The translations under genes and the position numbers were made by a program. A DNA stretch of 64,000 bases from Planctomycetota bacterium. Its GTDB lineage: Bacteria; Planctomycetota; UBA1135; UBA2386. The stretch spans positions 496,001-560,000 of the forward strand of contig JADJPQ010000002.1 in NCBI GenBank assembly GCA_016713175.1, in the 5' to 3' direction. Of this stretch, positions 18,185-28,508 are shown in pieces; the first letter of the stretch is position 1; each line of letters begins with the position of its first letter. Under the pieces are notes generated by a model. The model was not told the origin of the DNA, searched no databases, and saw only the letters and a list, made by a program, of their open reading frames with translations.

Positions 18185-19429
18185 ATGAACCGAGCCTCGT
18201 TCCTCTCCGACAACTGCCCGCCGATGGGCATCTACGAGACGCTGTACGCGTTCCGCGACAGCTTCGGCCAGTTCATGGGCTCGCCCGGCACGCATCCGTG
18301 GTCGCAGGGCTTTCCGCTGACGTCGCGACTGGCCGGCGGGCCCGAACTGCCGGGCAGCATCGACGTGACCGACGACGACCGCCTCTATCCGAAGGCGTGG
18401 GGCCATCCGCTGCTGCGCACCGCGATCGCCGATCACTACAACAGCTTCTACGGCAGCAAGATCGCTCCCGAGAACGTGATGGTGTTCGCCGGCGGCCGGC
18501 CCGGCATCTACGCCGTGCTGGCCTTCCTGAAGAAGCACGTCGAAGTGCGGATCGGCAACGTCGAGTGGCCGGCCTACCTCGACATCCTGACGCAGACCGG
18601 GACCAATTGGCGCGTCGTGCCGTTCACCAAGGAGAACGGCTTCCATCCCGCCAACGCCGCGTACTTCGATCGCACGGGCCTCAACGACAAGACCCACCTG
18701 CTGCCGGTCATCTCGAATCCGGGCAACCCGACCGGGCACACGCGCAGCGGCGCCGAACTGGCCGAACTGATCGCGCTGGCCGAGCAGCCAAAGAACGGCA
18801 TCCTGCTCGACGAAGCCTACGAGATGTTCCACGCGTCCAAGGGCGTCAGCGGCATCCGCTACGTCAAGGACCTCGACAACAGCAACGTGTTCCTGGCCGG
18901 CGCCTGCACCAAGGGTCTGCAGTGCCCGGGTATCCGCGTCGGTTGGATCATCGCGAGCCGGAAGAACATCGAGACGCTGGGCAACTTCTCGAGCTTCGGC
19001 ATGGGCGGCATCAGCCATCCGTCACAGCTCTACGCGGTCAAGCTGCTCGAACCTCGTCGGGTCGCACAGGCGCGGGACGCCGTCGAACGGCACTACAGCC
19101 AGCAACGGCAGCGCTACGGCGAGGCGTTCGCGAGCCTGGGGCTTTGCGTCCACACCGGCGACGGCGGCTTCTACCACTGGCTCGAACTGCCGGATGGCCT
19201 CGATGCCGACGGGCTCAACCGCCGGCTGTTCAAGCACGGCGCGGCGATCCTGAAGGGCTTCGACTGCGACATGGCGCGGCCGCACGACAAGGATCCGGGT
19301 TATCGGTCGCCGTACGCGTCGTTCTTCCGGTTCTCGTTCGGCCCGCTGTTGCCGGAGTCGTTCGCGTCGGACATCGCGATCCTGCGGCGGGTGCTCGGGG
19401 AATACCGGGCGGCGGGCGACAAGAGCTGA
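18185..19429 (+). CDS. PLP-dependent aminotransferase, class I/II
   Basis: This 414-residue fold-type I enzyme carries ISNPGNPTGHTRSG (about residues 178-191), the cofactor Asp in ILLDEAYEMFH and the probable Schiff-base lysine in GACTKGLQCPGIRVGW (Lys near residue 244). A conserved Arg sits near the end in FFRFSFGPLLPE. It is only distantly similar to the aminotransferase at 8138-9265, so it is not a recent duplicate. The substrate is unknown. It begins at an ATG after a short leader and converges on the frameshifted beta-helix gene. Confidence 0.9.
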   Translation: MNRASFLSDNCPPMGIYETLYAFRDSFGQFMGSPGTHPWSQGFPLTSRLAGGPELPGSIDVTDDDRLYPKAWGHPLLRTAIADHYNSFYGSKIAPENVMVFAGGRPGIYAVLAFLKKHVEVRIGNVEWPAYLDILTQTGTNWRVVPFTKENGFHPANAAYFDRTGLNDKTHLLPVISNPGNPTGHTRSGAELAELIALAEQPKNGILLDEAYEMFHASKGVSGIRYVKDLDNSNVFLAGACTKGLQCPGIRVGWIIASRKNIETLGNFSSFGMGGISHPSQLYAVKLLEPRRVAQARDAVERHYSQQRQRYGEAFASLGLCVHTGDGGFYHWLELPDGLDADGLNRRLFKHGAAILKGFDCDMARPHDKDPGYRSPYASFFRFSFGPLLPESFASDIAILRRVLGEYRAAGDKS

Positions 19430-19441
19430 GGCGGCAAGGCT

Positions 19442-20604
19442 TCAGCGGTCGCGGCCGTAACCCTTCGCCGGACTGTCTTCGCCAAGCCGCCCATCCGGTC
19501 GCAGCTTCGGATCGCGGCCATGGACGCCGGCCCTTTCCTGGACCGGCAATCGCGGTTCGCTGCGCTCTGGCCGATCGACGCACCACCACCAGTTGTTCGC
19601 GAACACGAACGTGGTCGGCGCCGTCGCGTCGCCGACGTTGACACCGCCGCTCGACCACGACGATCGGAACACCACGAGATTGCGCTCGAACACGCCGTTC
19701 CGGCACGGCAGGAATCCCACTTCGCGCGTCTCCTGCAGGATCCGGACGACCCACCGCCGCGGCTCGACGAAGGTGTTGTGCCGCACGACCGCGCCATCGA
19801 TGCCGACGAAAGCAACTGCTGCGTCGCTGCCGACGAACCGGTTGTTCTCGACGACGAGGTCCTTCGCCTCGAAGCGGTCGCCCAGCCACGCTGCCAGCGG
19901 CGGCCGGAAAAAGGCCGTTCCGGTGCTGCCACCGAGGTTCAGCGCGCGGCTGCCGGCGTGTTCGAACTCACTGTCGCGGATCGCGATCGCGCTGCTGCCG
20001 CCCTTGGCCTGCACGCCGCTCGCACCGGTCGCACCGGCGTCCTCGGCGTGGCGGAACGTACAGCGCTCGATCACACCATCGTGGCACCGACCATGTCGAT
20101 GCCGCTGCCGCCGCCGATGCCCCACCGTTCGATCGCGCAATCGGCGACCAGAAAGCCGGTCAGACCGGACAACTTGATGCCATCGCAGTTGCCGCGGGGG
20201 CCGACGTCGGCGACCTGGAGCCGGTGCAGCGCGAGCCCGCGTGGCGCAGGATCATGCACGCCGCCGTCGTCGACGTTGACGCCGTTGCCGGTGGCCTTCT
20301 CGAACCGCAGATCGCGCAGTTCGACGTGCCGTGGATCGACCAGATGCATGCCGCAGCCACCGCCGACGAAGCGCGGCGGTCTGGCCGGGTCGCTGCCGGC
20401 GATGACGATCGGTCGAGCAGGCGCGCCGTGCAGGCGTTCGAACGTGAGTCCGCCGGCATACTCACCGGACGCGATCTCGATCCGGTCGCCTGGCTTCGCT
20501 GCGGCAACCGCGACGACCAATTCGTCCCGCGTACGCACGACTTGCGGCGGCGACTGCGCGAACGCACCGACTCCGAGCAGCAGCAACGCGGCGAGAACGC
20601 GCAT
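19442..20604 (-). pseudogene. Secreted right-handed beta-helix protein, interrupted by one frameshift
   Basis: The first part starts at ATG 20604 with a signal peptide ending LLGVGAFAQS. The motif PGDRIEIASGEYAGG and rungs of a parallel beta-helix follow, as in pectate-lyase-like and chondroitinase-B-like folds. It stops at 20071 just after GIDMVGA. The remainder resumes one frame away with HDGVIERCTFRHAEDAG and runs in good rungs (NNRFVGSDAAVAFVGIDG) to 19442. The junction near 20085 needs one inserted base to restore a continuous protein of about 387 residues. It could be a recent inactivating deletion or a sequence error. It lies 49 bp downstream of the VWA operon on the same strand. Confidence 0.8.
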
Positions 20605-20653
20605 TCCGGCAAGGTAGTGCAACGACGCCTCGGCTGCGCGCCCCGAGTCGGGA

Positions 20654-23443
20654 CTACGAACGCCCGCCGCGGCGCCGAGCGCGCGCGAGCGCGTCGAGGG
20701 TCGTCCCGGTGCCCGGCGCGGGCGGTGGCGGCGTGGCCACCGGTGCCGGCGGCGGCGGCACCACGGGGGCGGCAGGTGACGGCGGCGGCGAACCTGTCGG
20801 CGCCGGGAATCGCGGTGCCGGCAACGGCACGGCGACGTTCGCGGCGTCGGCCTGCGCTGCCGCAGCAGCGGCCGCGGCTCGCCGGCGCAACCACCACACC
20901 GGCACCCGCAGGCGCGGCAACACGACCTGCAGCCGCCGCACGGCGATCTCCGCCAGCAGCAACGCGATGCCCAGCAGCGCGCACAGCGTCGTCAGATCCT
21001 GCAAACCCGGCGCCCGGCGCGGTCCGGCGACGATCGCGTCTGCCGATGGCCCGACGGTGCCGCCAGTGATCGCCGCGATCCGCCGCAACAGCCGTTCACC
21101 CGCCCGTGGATCGGGCCGCGGCGCATACTCCGGCGAGTACGGCAGGCACAACGGCGCCACCCGCACCGCGACGTCCCCGACCTGCACGGCACCGCGGTAG
21201 ACGCCATCGGTCAGCAGTGGCACCCGCGCCTCGAGCCGCGTCGGCGACAGCCGTTGCCAGACCATGTCGAGCGCGCGGCCATCCGGGGTCGCCACCACGC
21301 CACGCGCGCGATCGAGCAGCGGCGCCGCCGCTTCCTCGACTTCGAGCGCCAGAACACCCACGTCGCCGTCGCGGCGGAATTCGGCCCAGATGCCTTCGGC
21401 GGCCCCGCCGGCCAGCCAACGCGTCAACGTGCCGAAGAACTCGGCGTAGCCGTTCCAGCTCGCCAGTTCGCCGGACAGGTCGCCATCGGCCTCGCCGAGG
21501 AACGCCGCCGAACGACCGAGCCCGCATTGCCAGTAGGCCAGCATCGGGGCCTTCTGGTCATCGATCGTCTCGAGCGCCAGTTCGGCCCGTGGTCGCGGCC
21601 ATGCCAGGGAGTAGCCACCGAGCGTCGGCATCGCGGCCGGCATGCCGCCCAACGAGGCCAGTGCCGGCAACACGCGACATTGGGTTGGCTGCTCGACCAT
21701 CGCCGACTTGGCCACCTGGATCGTCTCCTGCGCGAACACCCGCGGCAGATCGGTCGCATCCTGGACGAACTGACAGCGCCCGTTGCCGAGCCTGGCGATC
21801 TCCTCGAGCAGCGCGGCATCCGGATCGGACGGCTGGCCGAGGCCGATCACCGACACGGTGACGCCGGTGGCAACCAGCTGCGGCACGAACGTCCTGTAAT
21901 CGCCGGGTTCCTCGGCATCGGCGGCATCGGCGAACAGCACGATGTGGCGGTTCTGTTGCGTCGCCTTGCCGAGTTCAGTCGCCGCCGCCTCGAGCGCGGC
22001 GCCGACGTAGATGCCGCCGCCGCCGGACTCGATGCCGCGGACCTGGCTGCTGATGCCGGCCTTGTCCTGCACCGGGGTCATCGGCACGACGAGGTGTGGC
22101 GCCGAGTCGACGGCGATCACGGCCACCGCATCGATCGCCGACAGCAGTTCGACCGCCGTCGCGGTGCCGCGGTTGGCGAGGTCCATCTTGGTGCCATCGC
22201 CGGCGGCCGCCTGCATCGATCCCGAACGATCGAGCGCGATCGCCATCGCCAGCCCGAATCGGCGCTGCTCGTCGCGCATCTCCATCGTCACCGGCAGCAC
22301 ATCCTCGACGGCCGATCGGTGGTAGCCGCCGACGCCATACGCCGCCTTGCCGCCGGTCATCAGCAGACCGCCGCCGAGATGCCGCACCCACGTCTGCAGC
22401 GCCGGCAAGGCCGGGCTCGGCAGCTCGCCGGCCGCAACGTTCTCCAGGATCACGACGCGGAAGCCGTCGAGTTGATCGAGCTGCAACGGCGCCGCCGCCG
22501 CCGCGGCGGTGACGACGTCGAGACCGGCGGCGCGCAGCGAACGGCTCAGCCGGTCGTCGCGGCCACCGGGCGTCACGCACAAGACGCGCGCCGGCGCCAC
22601 CGCGCGCACCGCGACCTGGCCGCGATCGTTGGCCGGCGACCGATCGCCGTCGACCTTGACCTCGACGGTGAACACGTGAACGCCTGGTTCCGGCAGCGCC
22701 TGGCGGAACTGCAGCAGGTTGCGCCCCGGCTGCAAATCGACGTCGCCCTCGGCCACCAGCGCGTCGCCGCGCAGCAACCGGTAGCGTCCCTTGCCGGCGG
22801 TGCTGGCCCAGGCGAACGCCGACAGCGCGAACGGCTCCTGCAATGCCGCCTCGCCCGGGGCCATCACATCTTCGATCGCCGCGCCTTCGGTCGCCGTGCC
22901 GGGCAGGTGCACCGCATCGATCCGCAGACCGGCCCGCAGTGCCGCGCGCGCCGCCGCTTCGACTTCGCCGCCAGTGTGTTCCCCGTCGGACATCAGCAAC
23001 AGCGAACCGTGCCGGCCGGGTGGGATCGTCGCCAGGGCGGCGTCGACGGCCGCGGCGATGTCGCTGCCGTCGGGATCGAGCTGGCGCGTGGCCGGCAGTT
23101 GCTGCCACGGCGGGCCGGGCAATTGCTCGACCGCCGGTTTGCGGCCGAACGCGACATGGCCGATCCGATCGCCGGGCTCCAGCCGTGCGACCACCTGGTC
23201 GACCAGTTCTTGGGCGGCGGCGCCGGCATGACTCGGCATCGAGCGCGAGCGATCGAGCACCAGCACGACATCGCGACCATCGGCCTCGCCGGGCACGTAC
23301 GGTCCCGCCAGCAACGCCACGATGGCGATCAGTGCGAGCACCCGCAGCGTGCCGACGAACGGTCGCGGCCACAGCCGCCAGCGGAGCAGCAGCACCGCGA
23401 CCGGCAGCAACAGGAACGCCTCCGGCGACACGAAGCGGATCAT
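20654..23443 (-). CDS. Membrane protein with two VWA domains and a GATase-like domain
   Basis: This 929-residue protein starts with membrane segments (residues 5-20 and about 33-50). A first von Willebrand A domain has MIDAS LVLDRSRSMPS. A central glutamine-amidotransferase-like domain (VVILENVAAGELPSPAL, HLGGGLLMTGGKAAYG) follows, then a second VWA domain with IALDRSGSMQA. Late in the protein there is another membrane span, and the C-terminal tail is rich in Ala and Pro. It is the last gene of an eight-gene operon with MoxR, DUF58 and BatA-like partners, and its ATG overlaps the preceding stop by 4 nt. The family is probably involved in MoxR-dependent assembly of envelope complexes; the client is unknown. 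Confidence 0.9.
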   Translation of the reverse strand: MIRFVSPEAFLLLPVAVLLLRWRLWPRPFVGTLRVLALIAIVALLAGPYVPGEADGRDVVLVLDRSRSMPSHAGAAAQELVDQVVARLEPGDRIGHVAFGRKPAVEQLPGPPWQQLPATRQLDPDGSDIAAAVDAALATIPPGRHGSLLLMSDGEHTGGEVEAAARAALRAGLRIDAVHLPGTATEGAAIEDVMAPGEAALQEPFALSAFAWASTAGKGRYRLLRGDALVAEGDVDLQPGRNLLQFRQALPEPGVHVFTVEVKVDGDRSPANDRGQVAVRAVAPARVLCVTPGGRDDRLSRSLRAAGLDVVTAAAAAAPLQLDQLDGFRVVILENVAAGELPSPALPALQTWVRHLGGGLLMTGGKAAYGVGGYHRSAVEDVLPVTMEMRDEQRRFGLAMAIALDRSGSMQAAAGDGTKMDLANRGTATAVELLSAIDAVAVIAVDSAPHLVVPMTPVQDKAGISSQVRGIESGGGGIYVGAALEAAATELGKATQQNRHIVLFADAADAEEPGDYRTFVPQLVATGVTVSVIGLGQPSDPDAALLEEIARLGNGRCQFVQDATDLPRVFAQETIQVAKSAMVEQPTQCRVLPALASLGGMPAAMPTLGGYSLAWPRPRAELALETIDDQKAPMLAYWQCGLGRSAAFLGEADGDLSGELASWNGYAEFFGTLTRWLAGGAAEGIWAEFRRDGDVGVLALEVEEAAAPLLDRARGVVATPDGRALDMVWQRLSPTRLEARVPLLTDGVYRGAVQVGDVAVRVAPLCLPYSPEYAPRPDPRAGERLLRRIAAITGGTVGPSADAIVAGPRRAPGLQDLTTLCALLGIALLLAEIAVRRLQVVLPRLRVPVWWLRRRAAAAAAAAQADAANVAVPLPAPRFPAPTGSPPPSPAAPVVPPPPAPVATPPPPAPGTGTTLDALARARRRGGRS

Positions 23444-25203
23444 GGCGACCTCCGGCCGAGCACCCACCAGTCGGCCAGCAGAGTCAGCAGCAGCAGCACC
23501 GCGAGCAGCCTGCGCTCGAACGACGTGTCGCGCAGCGGGCCCGCCGCTCCCTGCCGCGGTGTCGCCGCGCGCCGCAGCGTGGCCGCGCCCGCCAGGTCGG
23601 ACTCGGCCGGATCGTGGAAGCGGATCGCGAACGCGCCCAGCTCCCGGCCCTGCGCATCGACGACGACATGGCGACCCGGCCGCTCACCGACCCAGCCGAG
23701 CGTGCGCAGACCGCGGCCGGGCTGCCGGCTGCCATCGGGCGCCACCAACGTCAGGTCGGCATCGGCGATGTCGGTGCGCATCGCGCGGCGCCAGCGCGCT
23801 TCATCACCGACCCGCAGGTTGGTCCGTTCGGGTCCGGGCACTTCGGGACGACACGAATCGAGCACGTTCGCCAGGAGCAGCGGCCAATCGGGCGCGCGGG
23901 GCACGTTGCCGAGCGACGGATCGAGATTGAGCCACAGGCGTCGACCGGAACCGGCATCGTCTTCGGCCAGCAGCGACTGGTTGCCGACGGCGACCAGCAC
24001 GCGCCCGGGCAGCGCCCGGGTCCCGGCCTGCCAGATCACGCCCTGCAAACGCACGCCGAGCAACCACGGATGACTGCGGTCGATCGTGAACGGACCGCGC
24101 CAGGCCTGCCGTTCGCCGTCGCCGGGTGCCATCACCAGTTCGGTCTGGCCGGCGGTCAACGCCCCGGGACCCGTCGTGATCACCAGTTGGGCATGGAGCG
24201 GATTGGCCTCGCTGCGCCAGCCGGACAGTGCGGCCAGCGCCCGCGGCAGTTCCAGTGCCGTGCGTTGCTCCGGCGACAGCAGGTCGCAGATCGCGACCGT
24301 GTGCGGCGCTTCGGGCAGCAGCAACACTTCGTCATCGATCGGCAGCGCATCCGGCGACAGCCGCAGCGTCAACGCCTCGGTGGCCGTCGGCAGCGGCAAC
24401 GCGAACGACGCCGGCCCGGCGCTGAGGTCGAACGACTGCGTCGCGATCGGCCGATCGCCGGCCAGCACCGTCAACTGCGTGACCACGGCACCCGCGAAGC
24501 CAGCGATCGTCGCGCGCAGTTCGTCGTGTTCCGCACCGGGGAACCGCTGCGCCGACAGGATCGCCGCATTGCCCGACGCGTGCCCGAACGCCACCACCTC
24601 GACATCGTCGTTGCCGGACAACGGCGCGCGGTCGGTGTAGAGCCACACCGCGCCATCGGCGCCGGCCAGTTCGCGCGCCTGGTCGAGGGCCGGTTGCAGA
24701 TCGTGATGCGGTCGCGCCGGCCGCCAACGCGGCAGCGCCGACATCAGTTCGGCCGGCAAGGCGCGCGGCCCGAGCAGCAGGTCGGGCCGCACACCGGTGC
24801 GCAGCACGGTCAGCCGATCGCCGCTGGCCAGTTCGCCGCGCCGGGACTGCAGGTCGGCGATGGCCAGGTCGGCGAGCGAACGGCCGTCGACCAACGCTCC
24901 CATCGACGCCGAGTCGTCGAGCACGATCACGACGTGGCGCGCGGCGACGCCGCCGAACGACGGCCCGGCGAGCCACAGCGCCAGCAGCACCGCCGCCAGA
25001 CATTCGAGCCACAACGACGGCGTGCGCAGCAGATTGGTCTTCTTGCGGCCGGCGTCGGCAACCAGCCGTTGGCCGGTGAACAGGAACAGTCCGGCGACGA
25101 CCCGTTGCCGCAACTGGCGGCGAAACAGGTGCAGCGCGATCACTGCCGGCACGGCGCCAAGCGCCAGCAAGCCGAGTGGCATGCTCAGCGTCAACGCGAT
25201 CAT
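23440..25203 (-). CDS. BatA-like aerotolerance/VWA membrane protein
   Basis: This 587-residue protein opens with a BatA-type N-terminal span (GLLALGAVPAVIALHLFRRQ) and a second span (LWLECLAAVLLALWLAG). A VWA domain with MIDAS VIVLDDSASMG follows, then a long beta-rich periplasmic part and a C-terminal membrane anchor (LLAVLLLLTLLADWWVLG). This is the usual BatA-like design in planctomycete MoxR clusters. It overlaps both neighbours by ATGA, so it is translated in step with DUF58 and the VWA protein. Confidence 0.88.
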   Translation of the reverse strand: MIALTLSMPLGLLALGAVPAVIALHLFRRQLRQRVVAGLFLFTGQRLVADAGRKKTNLLRTPSLWLECLAAVLLALWLAGPSFGGVAARHVVIVLDDSASMGALVDGRSLADLAIADLQSRRGELASGDRLTVLRTGVRPDLLLGPRALPAELMSALPRWRPARPHHDLQPALDQARELAGADGAVWLYTDRAPLSGNDDVEVVAFGHASGNAAILSAQRFPGAEHDELRATIAGFAGAVVTQLTVLAGDRPIATQSFDLSAGPASFALPLPTATEALTLRLSPDALPIDDEVLLLPEAPHTVAICDLLSPEQRTALELPRALAALSGWRSEANPLHAQLVITTGPGALTAGQTELVMAPGDGERQAWRGPFTIDRSHPWLLGVRLQGVIWQAGTRALPGRVLVAVGNQSLLAEDDAGSGRRLWLNLDPSLGNVPRAPDWPLLLANVLDSCRPEVPGPERTNLRVGDEARWRRAMRTDIADADLTLVAPDGSRQPGRGLRTLGWVGERPGRHVVVDAQGRELGAFAIRFHDPAESDLAGAATLRRAATPRQGAAGPLRDTSFERRLLAVLLLLTLLADWWVLGRRSP

Positions 25204-26009
25204 GCCGCAGGCTCCACGACGCCGGCCGGCAGCAGATGGCGACGGCACAGTTCCCCGGGCGACGCCGCGCTGGCAGCGACGAACAGGCCGCCGAGCGACA
25301 ACACCGCGTGCTGCACACCTTCGCACAGGCGCTGCAGGCGGCCCTGGTAGGCGGTCAGCGTGCGGGCATCGAGTTGCACCTCGAGCCAGGCGTCCGACTC
25401 GCAGTCGCGCAGCGTCGTCGCGCCCAGTTCCTGCGGTTGGCGTTCCCACGGGTCGAGCAGGTGCACGACGACGAGACCAGCGGCGCCGGCCGCGATGCGG
25501 CGCAAGGCCGGGGCCGGATCGTCGGGCTGCAGGAAGTCGGACACGACGACCCGCAGACCGCGCTGGCGCAGCAGCAGGCCCGGCGCGGCGAACGGTGCAC
25601 CACCAGCGAAGGCATGCCGCTCGGCATCGCCGAGATCGCCGCCACCGGCCTGCAGACAGCGCGCGCGGCTGCCCTCGCGGGCCGCCCAGGCGGCGAACAA
25701 CTGCACCAGATCACGGGTCGCGCGTTCCTTCGCCGGCGTGGACGCCATCGATGCCGAACCATCGACGACGACATCGACATGCGGCGCGACCTCCTCCTGG
25801 AACAGCCGCACCTTCAACTGATCGGTGCGCGCGTAGCCGCGCCAATCGAGATGCCGCAGATCGTCACCCGGCGAGTAGTCGCGGAAGTCCAGGAACTCCT
25901 GCGAACTGCCGACGCCGAGCCCGCGGCGGTTGCCGCTGCGGCCGCGCCAGCGCGCTGGCCCCGTCGCGAGCCGAAAGGTCTTCGCCGCTTCGGCCAGGTC
26001 AGGCCGCAC
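25200..26009 (-). CDS. DUF58 family protein
   Basis: This 269-residue cytoplasmic protein has the DUF58 hallmark FLDFRDYSPGDDLRHLDWRG about residues 40-60, followed by VDVVVDGSASMAS, a VWA-like metal site. DUF58 proteins are encoded next to MoxR ATPases and BatA-type proteins, and probably act as adaptors. The start is GTG at 26009, which overlaps the end of the permease gene by 11 nt. The stop overlaps the BatA-like start by ATGA. Confidence 0.92.
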   Translation of the reverse strand: MRPDLAEAAKTFRLATGPARWRGRSGNRRGLGVGSSQEFLDFRDYSPGDDLRHLDWRGYARTDQLKVRLFQEEVAPHVDVVVDGSASMASTPAKERATRDLVQLFAAWAAREGSRARCLQAGGGDLGDAERHAFAGGAPFAAPGLLLRQRGLRVVVSDFLQPDDPAPALRRIAAGAAGLVVVHLLDPWERQPQELGATTLRDCESDAWLEVQLDARTLTAYQGRLQRLCEGVQHAVLSLGGLFVAASAASPGELCRRHLLPAGVVEPAA

Positions 26010-27576
26010 CGTCTTGCTCCGCCGGCCGCGCCGCTACCGCCGCCGCCGCCATGGCTGCCTGGCGCGCAACCGCGGCCTCGGCCAGACCGCGCAGCAGCGC
26101 GGGCAGCGACAACGCCACCAACACGCCGGCCAGGATCAACAGACCGACGATCACGTCCTCGCCGCGATCGCGCCAGGCGAACTTTTCGATCGTGAAGAAC
26201 GGATCGAGCGCATGCCCGACATGCCAGCCACGGACGTGCCCCTGGACCAGCGCGTCGAACAGGAACGGCACGATCGTGAACACCATGACCAGCAGCGGGA
26301 TCGCGATGCGCCCCAGGTTGCCACCCATCGGCGTCGCCGGCAGCAACGTCCGGACGAAGCGTCCCAGGCACAGGTAGATCAGCACGTAGGCAAGCGTGAA
26401 ACCGTAGACCTCCCACATCCCGCGTGCAGACATCGTTCCCGACATCCCACCGGCTGCCACCCAAGACACCCCGACGACGCCGGCGACGAGCGCCTGGTAC
26501 AGGATCATGAACAGCAGGCCGCGGTCGCGGCCCGGCAACAGCGCCGCGACCAGCACACTGAGCAGCCGCGACTTCGGCGCCAGCGCCCGCGCGCGCGGCG
26601 ACAGGTGCTGCGGTTCGGTGACCATGAAGATGCCAAAGCCCGCGCCGAGCAGCGCCAGGAACGTCGCGATGCCCGGCAACACGTAGCGCATCGCCGTCGG
26701 CGGCGCGAACACCCAGACCCAGCCCACCGTCACCACGACCATGCCGATCAGGAACAACCGGAATGGCGTCGAGCGGTTCTCGAAGCCATGCGTCAACAGG
26801 CTGGCGGCGACCATCGCCGACAGCACGATGCCGCACAGCGTCCCGCCGACGATCGTCGTGACGATCAGGGCCCACTCCGCCGACCGGGTCCCCCAGCCGA
26901 GATCGCGCAGGTATTCGCCGTCGCCGACATAGACCATCATGCCGATGGTGCCCATGCCGAGCCCGAAGGCGATGCCGAGGTTGGCCAGCGGCTGCAGCCC
27001 GGGGATCACCCCCTGCGCCGCTGCCGACACCGCGCACGCCGTGGCGCCGAGGCAGAACACCAGCGAGAACATCAGGCTCCAACCGATCGACGGCAGATCG
27101 ACGCCGCGCAGCAGGTAGGTCAAGGACAACACCGGCGCCAGCACCGACAGGAACAGGAAGTACTGCACCATCGCGGTGCCGAGCTTGCCGAGCACGATCC
27201 GCCACGGCCGCAGCTTCGACAACAGCAACTGCTCGACGATGCCGGCGCGCAGTTCCATCCGCATCGCCTGGTAGGCCTGCATCGGCACGATGAACAGCAC
27301 CAGCGGCACCAGGCACGCGAGCCCGGCGTTGAACACGTCGCGGCCATCGTCGGCGGTGACGTTCAGATCGATGGCGACGACGATCGCGATGCCGATGCTG
27401 ACCACCAGCGCCGCCAGCACGGCGAGGAAGAACATGCGGCCCTTGACCGCCTGTTGGACCTCGCGGACCAGGATCGGGTTCAACCGGTCGGACCAGCGCT
27501 CGAACCAGGACAGGGCCAACGGCTCGGCGGCGCTCACCGCGGCGGCCTCCGGCGGCATCGGGGCGGTGGCGCTCAT
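25999..27576 (-). CDS. ABC-2 type transporter permease
   Basis: This 525-residue multi-span protein has a long cytoplasmic N-terminus followed by an amphipathic entry and about twelve hydrophobic segments (for example FFLAVLAALVVSIGIAIVV and YFLFLSVLAPVLSLTYLL). The motif ELRAGIVEQLLLSKLRPWRI resembles the coupling region of ABC-2 exporters of the gliding/GldF or NatB type. It starts by ATGA overlap with the ATPase gene, so the two form one transporter. The substrate is unknown. Confidence 0.9.
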   Translation of the reverse strand: MSATAPMPPEAAAVSAAEPLALSWFERWSDRLNPILVREVQQAVKGRMFFLAVLAALVVSIGIAIVVAIDLNVTADDGRDVFNAGLACLVPLVLFIVPMQAYQAMRMELRAGIVEQLLLSKLRPWRIVLGKLGTAMVQYFLFLSVLAPVLSLTYLLRGVDLPSIGWSLMFSLVFCLGATACAVSAAAQGVIPGLQPLANLGIAFGLGMGTIGMMVYVGDGEYLRDLGWGTRSAEWALIVTTIVGGTLCGIVLSAMVAASLLTHGFENRSTPFRLFLIGMVVVTVGWVWVFAPPTAMRYVLPGIATFLALLGAGFGIFMVTEPQHLSPRARALAPKSRLLSVLVAALLPGRDRGLLFMILYQALVAGVVGVSWVAAGGMSGTMSARGMWEVYGFTLAYVLIYLCLGRFVRTLLPATPMGGNLGRIAIPLLVMVFTIVPFLFDALVQGHVRGWHVGHALDPFFTIEKFAWRDRGEDVIVGLLILAGVLVALSLPALLRGLAEAAVARQAAMAAAAVAARPAEQDGAA

Positions 27577-28508
27577 TGCAGGTTCCCCTTCGTCGTGTGC
27601 AGGAAGATGTCTTCGAGGTTGGTCGCCGAGCGCGACAGTTCGACGACCGGCAGGCCGCCGGCCACCGCGCGCTGCAGCAGTGCCGCCAGTCCGGCGTCGT
27701 CACCGGCGAACTGGAAGCGCAGCAGCTCACCCTCGACCACGACCTGGTCGACCAGCGGCTGCGTCAGCAGGAACCGTTCGGCCTGATCGGCGCGTTCGAG
27801 CACGCGCATCGACACGGCCTGGTCCTTCTGCACGCTCCTGGCGATCTCGGCGATCGATCCGGCGATGATCCGCCTGCCCTTCTCGAGCACGATCACCGAG
27901 TCGCAGGTCTCGCCGAGTTCGGGCAGGATGTGGGAACTGATCAGGATGCCCTTGCCGGCGGCGGCGAGTTCTTTCAGCAGCGCGCGGAACTCGATGCGCG
28001 CGCGCGGATCGAGACCCGAGGCCGGCTCGTCGAGCACCAAGAGCAGCGGATCGTGCAGCAACGTCTTCGCCAAGTGCAGCCGCTGGCCCATGCCCTTGGA
28101 CAAGCCGGTCGCCGGCCGATCGGCGAACTCGAGCAGCCCGCAGAACGCCGCCACCGAACGGATCGTGTGCAGCCGATTGCGCCCGCGCAGGCCATAGGCC
28201 CGCGCAAAGAAATCGAGGTACTGCAACACATCGAGATTCGGATACGGATGGAACTGATCGGACATGTAGCCGATCCGCATCCGCACTGCGCGCGGATCCA
28301 CCAGCACCGACTTGCCGTCGACGAACACATCGCCGTCGTCGGGGATGTCGAGCGTCGCGATGATCCGCATCGTCGTGGTCTTGCCGGCGCCATTGGGACC
28401 GACGAAGCCGGTCACCTGGCCCTTGCCCATCTCGAACGACAGGTTGCCGACGGCCTTGACCTTGCCATAGCTGCGCGACAGATCGCGCACGTGCAGCAGC
28501 GTGCTCAT
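27573..28508 (-). CDS. ABC transporter ATP-binding protein
   Basis: This 311-residue ATPase has Walker A GPNGAGKTTT, signature TGLSKGMGQRLHLAKTLL (LSKGM in place of LSGGQ), Walker B LLLVLDEPASGLDP and the switch His in ISSHILPELGE. It is followed by a ~90-residue C-terminal domain typical of ABC-2 exporter ATPases. It pairs with the permease next door by ATGA overlap. The GldA/NatA-like design and its position between MoxR and DUF58 genes suggest a role in the envelope process served by this operon. Confidence 0.95.
   Translation of the reverse strand: MSTLLHVRDLSRSYGKVKAVGNLSFEMGKGQVTGFVGPNGAGKTTTMRIIATLDIPDDGDVFVDGKSVLVDPRAVRMRIGYMSDQFHPYPNLDVLQYLDFFARAYGLRGRNRLHTIRSVAAFCGLLEFADRPATGLSKGMGQRLHLAKTLLHDPLLLVLDEPASGLDPRARIEFRALLKELAAAGKGILISSHILPELGETCDSVIVLEKGRRIIAGSIAEIARSVQKDQAVSMRVLERADQAERFLLTQPLVDQVVVEGELLRFQFAGDDAGLAALLQRAVAGGLPVVELSRSATNLEDIFLHTTKGNLQ

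Noticed and set aside
21254..25350. Very long plus-strand frames (over 800 codons) opposite the VWA and BatA-like genes
   Set aside because: Composition is unlike real proteins (Arg/His/Gln-rich), and the opposite strand carries domains, spans and ATGA-coupled starts.
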